Source: Fonticella tunisiensis | GTDB lineage: Bacteria > Bacillota > Clostridia > Clostridiales > Caloramatoraceae | Direction: 5' to 3' | Assembly: GCF_004364155.1 (NCBI RefSeq) | Contig: NZ_SOAZ01000004.1 | Location: forward strand, 1-64,000 | DNA: 64,000 nucleotides | Shown: positions 63,517-64,000 of the stretch, piece after piece | Position numbering within the stretch: the stretch's first letter is position 1 | Layout: every line of letters starts with the position of its first letter | Notes under the pieces: model-generated | What the model was told of the DNA's origin: nothing | Databases searched by the model: none | The model's input: the letters and a program-made list of their open reading frames with translations, nothing else | Translations under genes and position numbers: made by a program

Positions 63517-64000
63517 TTGAAAATCCACAGAAGGAAGAGGGATAATGAAGTACTGCATGAACAGAAGTTTGAAAGCGCCACTACCATAAGTGAAATTATT
63601 GATGACAACATATCGAAGGTAAAGAATGCATTTATGGATTCAAACGATGTTGTCTTTAGGGAATTCAACATAGGAGGTCCGGAAGGCCACAGGATGTTTT
63701 TAAGCTATATAGATGGGATGGCCGATAAAATTCTATTAAACGACTTCGTATTAATGCCCCTTATGCTTAAAGCCAGGGAGGTTAAGCCGGACCTTGAGGA
63801 TATAAGAAATAGTCTAATAGATGCGACTAAGAATTCAGCTATGGCCGTTACTGATTTCAAAGAAGTTGATCAGATAGAAGATGCCCTTCTTGCTATTATG
63901 GCCGGGGAAACTGCGCTTTTTATTGATGGATATAATAAAGCTATAATAATTGCCACAAGGCTGTGGCCTGCCAGAAATACCAGCGAGCCATCGGCGGAAA
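63517..64000 (+). CDS. Spore germination protein, GerA family A subunit (5' part)
   Basis: The frame runs from TTG 63517 off the right edge, giving the first 161 residues. The N-terminal soluble region has DVVFREFNIGGPEGHRMFLS near residue 45, then the MADKILLNDFVLMPLM stretch, and IMAGETALFIDGYNKAIII near 127, which are the GerA-type signatures for the region before the membrane domain. GGGGTGA lies 10 nt upstream of the TTG. It would be part of a nutrient germinant receptor. Confidence 0.9.
   Translation, partial: MKIHRRKRDNEVLHEQKFESATTISEIIDDNISKVKNAFMDSNDVVFREFNIGGPEGHRMFLSYIDGMADKILLNDFVLMPLMLKAREVKPDLEDIRNSLIDATKNSAMAVTDFKEVDQIEDALLAIMAGETALFIDGYNKAIIIATRLWPARNTSEPSAE

Overview
The window is a stretch of chromosome from a low-GC, Gram-positive, anaerobic endospore-forming bacterium of the Clostridia. 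Several things point there: sporulation and germination genes (yabG, a sipL-like SPOCS/LysM gene, several CotS-like genes, a partial gerA-type gene), an asrABC anaerobic sulfite reductase, a Clostridium-type purine operon under a guanine riboswitch, a cysteine T-box, frequent TTG/GTG starts with strong Shine-Dalgarno sites, and AT-rich intergenic DNA. A Clostridiaceae/Caloramator-like host is an impression, not a demonstrated assignment.

Layout. 0.2-5.3 kb: two ABC transporter sets on the minus strand. One is a nitrate/sulfonate-type permease plus ATPase without its binding protein; the other is a very AT-rich ABC-2 exporter. 5.5-9.1 kb: two secreted LysM-CAP paralogues, a PPOX-fold protein, a BFD-like [2Fe-2S] protein and a Crp/Fnr regulator. 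9.1-12.7 kb: an FNT-family (hydrosulfide-type) channel and asrABC. 12.9-18.3 kb: small unknown genes, an SDR, an M20 amidohydrolase with an orphan amino-acid binding lipoprotein, manC and a second PPOX protein. 18.4-24.6 kb: Rrf2 and RpiR regulators, a 6-phospho-beta-glucosidase and PTS IIA/IIC genes, interrupted by an opposite-strand plasmid-type replication initiator. 24.7-28.2 kb: a cysteine T-box controlling a methionine-to-cysteine operon (yrrT-like, mccB, luxS, mccA). 28.4-29.6 kb: divergent azoreductase and HxlR regulator.

29.8-34.4 kb holds spore-coat genes: a glycosyltransferase diverging from three CotS-family kinase-fold genes and a coiled-coil gene. 34.5-44.6 kb is the ten-gene pur operon (purECSQLFMNHD) on the minus strand. 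45.4-48.0 kb is an ECF metal transporter (cbiM-cbiQ-cbiO). 48.0-55.4 kb returns to spore and cell-surface functions: a glycosyltransferase paralogue, pepF, a fourth cotS-like gene, a GT2, yabG and a SpoIID-like/amidase fusion. 55.6-64 kb: veg, sipL-like, cyanophycinase and cyanophycin synthetase, ispE, a nucleotidyltransferase, a small membrane protein and the start of a gerA-type gene.

The genes group into a few programmes: sulfur metabolism (sulfite reduction, hydrosulfide export, transsulfuration), purine synthesis, and spore envelope building. Matches to sigma-K and sigma-E promoter consensus precede yabG, the cotS cluster, one glycosyltransferase and sipL. I found no CRISPR array, rRNA, tRNA or intact insertion sequence, but several palindromic intergenic elements and one dispersed repeat family are visible. 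The most notable items are the SpoIID-like/amidase fusion whose SpoIID catalytic Glu appears replaced, the CotS paralogue that has lost kinase motifs, the Rep protein inside the beta-glucoside locus, and the repeat element abutting the guanine riboswitch.
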